Shown here: positions 62,312 to 64,000 of the stretch, piece by piece
Position numbering within the stretch: position 1 is the first letter of the stretch
How the letters are laid out: each line of letters begins with the position of its first letter
Assembly (NCBI RefSeq): GCF_025998815.1
Contig: NZ_AP026678.1
Coordinates: forward strand, 1 to 64,000
Length of the DNA stretch: 64,000 nucleotides
Direction of reading: 5' to 3'
Origin: Ignavibacterium sp.
Lineage (GTDB): Bacteria > Bacteroidota > Ignavibacteria > Ignavibacteriales > Ignavibacteriaceae
Notes under the pieces: model-generated
The model's database searches: none
What the model was told of the DNA's origin: nothing
Seen by the model: the letters and a program-made list of their open reading frames with translations, nothing else
Made by a program: the position numbers and the translations under genes

Positions 62312-63525
62312 GCCCAATCCCTCACTAATTTTCTGTCGCCAATGTATAATTCATTTGGTGAATTAGGATCTAAAGCCCATTTCATTCTTTCAATTCCTTC
62401 CTGAATGTCTTTAATCGAACCGCAATAACTTAAACGCAAGTAACCATCAAGTCCGAATTCTTTTCCTGGAACAGTAAGCACCTGAACTTTGTCAATAAGA
62501 AATTCGGAAAGTTTGTTGGAATCTTTTTCGTAAGCTGAAAAGTCAGCAAAACAATAAAATGTTCCGTCAGGTTTTGTAACACGAACACCTTCAAATGAAT
62601 TCAGAAGAGCAATCATTACATTACGGTTGTTTTCAAGTGTTGCGCGCAAACTTTCAACTCCGGATTGAATTCCATTCAATGCACCAACAGCAGCTTTCTG
62701 CAGAATAACAGAAGGACCTGAGGTCTGATGTCCCTGAATATTTGCCATTGCTTCAATCACTTTTTTATTTCCAACAGCCCAGCCAATTCTGTAACCTGTC
62801 ATTGCATATTGTTTAGATACACCATTTATTAAAATTATCTTGGAATTCTCATCCAGCTTCTTCGCAAATTTGTAACAGTTGATTGGTTTTCTTCCATCGA
62901 AAATCAAACGATGATAAATATCGTCCATAATCAACCACAGATCTTTCTTTTCACAAAACTCAACTACTTCTGCGATAAAGTCTTCAGAGTACATTGCTCC
63001 TGTTGGATTATTCGGACTGTTTATGATTACAGCTTTTGTATAAGAGCCAACTCTATCAGTTATATCTTTGATTGAAGGATAGAATGTTCCGTCCTCAGGC
63101 AGAGCAGGCACAGGAATGGCACCAATCAATCTTGCCATATCAGGATAACTTACCCAGTAAGGTGCAGGAAAAATAACTTCTTCCTGTGGATTTAATATTG
63201 CCTGTAGAGCTACCATAATAGCTTGCTTGGCTCCGCTTGAAGCAATAACATTTTCCGGCTTTACCTTTCTTTCATAAAATTCTTCTGTGTAGCGTATGAT
63301 TGCCTGTTTCAATGCAGGAATACCATCTGCCGGTGCATAACGAACTTCACCGGTATTTACATGCGCAATTGCGGCAAGCATTGCATCCATTGGAGCTTTA
63401 CTTTTAGGTTCTCCACCACCAAGGTGAATTACGGGATCACCTTTTTCTTTTAGTATTGCGAACTTTTCATTTAACTTTAGAGTGGGGGAGGGTTTGATGG
63501 ATTTTGCTATTAAACTAAGACTCAT
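62308..63525 (-). CDS. PLP-dependent aminotransferase (class I)
   Basis: 405 aa. Motifs: HLGGGEPKSKAP, ASSGAKQAIMVALQAILNP, NSPNNPTGAMYS, and the PLP lysine in INGVSKQYAMTGYRIG. It belongs to fold type I, like the protein from 55573 (shared PAPYWVSYP and AMTG(W/Y)RIG), but the N-terminus (HLGGGEP in place of DLSVGEPD) differs, so the substrates may differ. It overlaps pckA by 4 nt. The upstream region to coaD is 94 nt. Confidence 0.9.
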   Translation of the reverse strand: MSLSLIAKSIKPSPTLKLNEKFAILKEKGDPVIHLGGGEPKSKAPMDAMLAAIAHVNTGEVRYAPADGIPALKQAIIRYTEEFYERKVKPENVIASSGAKQAIMVALQAILNPQEEVIFPAPYWVSYPDMARLIGAIPVPALPEDGTFYPSIKDITDRVGSYTKAVIINSPNNPTGAMYSEDFIAEVVEFCEKKDLWLIMDDIYHRLIFDGRKPINCYKFAKKLDENSKIILINGVSKQYAMTGYRIGWAVGNKKVIEAMANIQGHQTSGPSVILQKAAVGALNGIQSGVESLRATLENNRNVMIALLNSFEGVRVTKPDGTFYCFADFSAYEKDSNKLSEFLIDKVQVLTVPGKEFGLDGYLRLSYCGSIKDIQEGIERMKWALDPNSPNELYIGDRKLVRDWA

Positions 63526-63619
63526 AGAAACCCCTGAAAATGTAAATAAATTTATAAATTGCTACTGAAACTTATTTTCGTTTGTTCAGAGAAACAAGAG
63601 GAAATTGAACTAAAAAACA

Positions 63620-64000
63620 TCAGGGAAATTTCTTTTTTAAAGCTTCATGAACATTTGGCGGGACAAAATTACTTACATCAGCGTGCAGAGATGCTAAATT
63701 TCTTATAACCGTAGAGTTGAGATAAGTATATCTTTCGTGAGGCATCAGAAAGATTGTTGTTATATCACCAGCAAGTTTCCTGTTCATCAATGCCATTTGA
63801 AATTCAAACTCAAAGTCGCTTATCTGTCTTAATCCTCTTATTATTCCGATTGCACCGACTTGTTTAGCATGTTCAACTGTTAATCCATTAAATGAATCTA
63901 TAACAACACGATCAAATTCTTTAAGACTTTCGCGAAGCATCTCAACTCTTTCTTCAGTTGTAAAGAGAGGTTGCTTGGTAGGATTTATTGCAACTGTTAC
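63620..64000 (-). CDS. coaD: Phosphopantetheine adenylyltransferase, N-terminus cut by window edge
   Basis: About 127 residues visible. Conserved segments: FTTEERVEMLRE, FNGLTVEHAKQ, GIIRGLRQISDFEFEFQMALMNR, the ATP-binding YTYLNSTVIRNLASLHADVSNFVPPNV. It makes dephospho-CoA from phosphopantetheine. The N-terminal HIGH-like part (usually ~30-35 residues) lies beyond base 64000. Confidence 0.93.
   Translation of the reverse strand, partial: VTVAINPTKQPLFTTEERVEMLRESLKEFDRVVIDSFNGLTVEHAKQVGAIGIIRGLRQISDFEFEFQMALMNRKLAGDITTIFLMPHERYTYLNSTVIRNLASLHADVSNFVPPNVHEALKKKFP

Noticed and set aside
1-64000. CRISPR arrays, tRNA or rRNA genes, prophage or integrase
   Set aside because: No regularly spaced repeats, no cloverleaf with a CCA end, and no phage, transposase or recombinase motifs were seen on reading both strands; a tRNAscan-SE run would settle the RNA part.

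Overview
The window looks like chromosome from a member of the Ignavibacteria (Bacteroidota/Chlorobi group). The DNA is AT-rich. Eight predicted secreted proteins end in the type IX secretion (T9SS) type A sorting domain with the YPNPFNP motif typical of this group. Other markers are a T9SS plug protein (DUF5103 type), an LptD of the Bacteroidota type, a YaiO-family outer-membrane protein and an ATP-type PEP carboxykinase. Gene density is high: no stretch over 300 bases lacks a gene. I found no rRNA, tRNA, CRISPR array, transposase or phage genes. The T9SS genes and the envelope cluster are the most lineage-specific parts; the rest is mostly housekeeping.

Layout. 1-3592 (minus): response regulator, membrane HEAT-repeat protein, processive family 2 glycosyltransferase and a YaiO-type outer-membrane protein, overlapping or nearly so, a probable exopolysaccharide cluster; the YaiO frame is broken three times. 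3727-6687: typA/bipA and a quinone-oxidoreductase-like gene. 6943-10774 (plus): formiminotransferase-cyclodeaminase, N-carbamoylputrescine amidase and agmatine deiminase, all acting on C-N bonds of amidine or ureido compounds. 10779-14381 (minus): two secreted proteins. 14457-19876 (minus): a TetR - TolC - HlyD - two ABC-2 permease export operon with no ATPase gene, and a palindromic operator candidate beside tetR. 20131-22995 (plus): three-subunit proton-translocating transhydrogenase. 23127-30178 (plus): a compact envelope operon (small LSm-like protein, T9SS plug, Gfo/Idh/MocA oxidoreductase, LEA14-like protein, ROK sugar kinase, LptD, NYN-domain RNase). 30308-35997 (plus): four consecutive T9SS cargo genes, including a zinc carboxypeptidase.

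35989-45419 (minus): mtaB with a small membrane protein, then the information-processing run lon - free methionine sulfoxide reductase - dnaX - cmk - rpsA. Two regulatory candidates stand out here: an A9 slippery run in dnaX with immediate stops in both alternative frames, and overlapping alternative hairpins filling the cmk-rpsA gap. 45543-63525: a delta-60-repeat cargo protein, suhB, a long-chain acyl-CoA ligase, pruA, sucC, a TPR protein, aroE, an aspartate-type aminotransferase, a lipoprotein, a dienelactone hydrolase, mscL, a YCF48/BNR-like cargo protein, pckA and a second aminotransferase. The right edge cuts coaD.

Taken together this is a heterotroph with amino-acid catabolism (histidine/formiminoglutamate, proline via PruA, agmatine to putrescine), gluconeogenesis via PckA, proton-motive-force-driven NADPH supply and large investment in T9SS-exported proteins. 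The candidates most worth pursuing are the rpsA leader, the dnaX slippage site, the RR-HEAT-GT2-YaiO cluster and the exporter without an ATPase.
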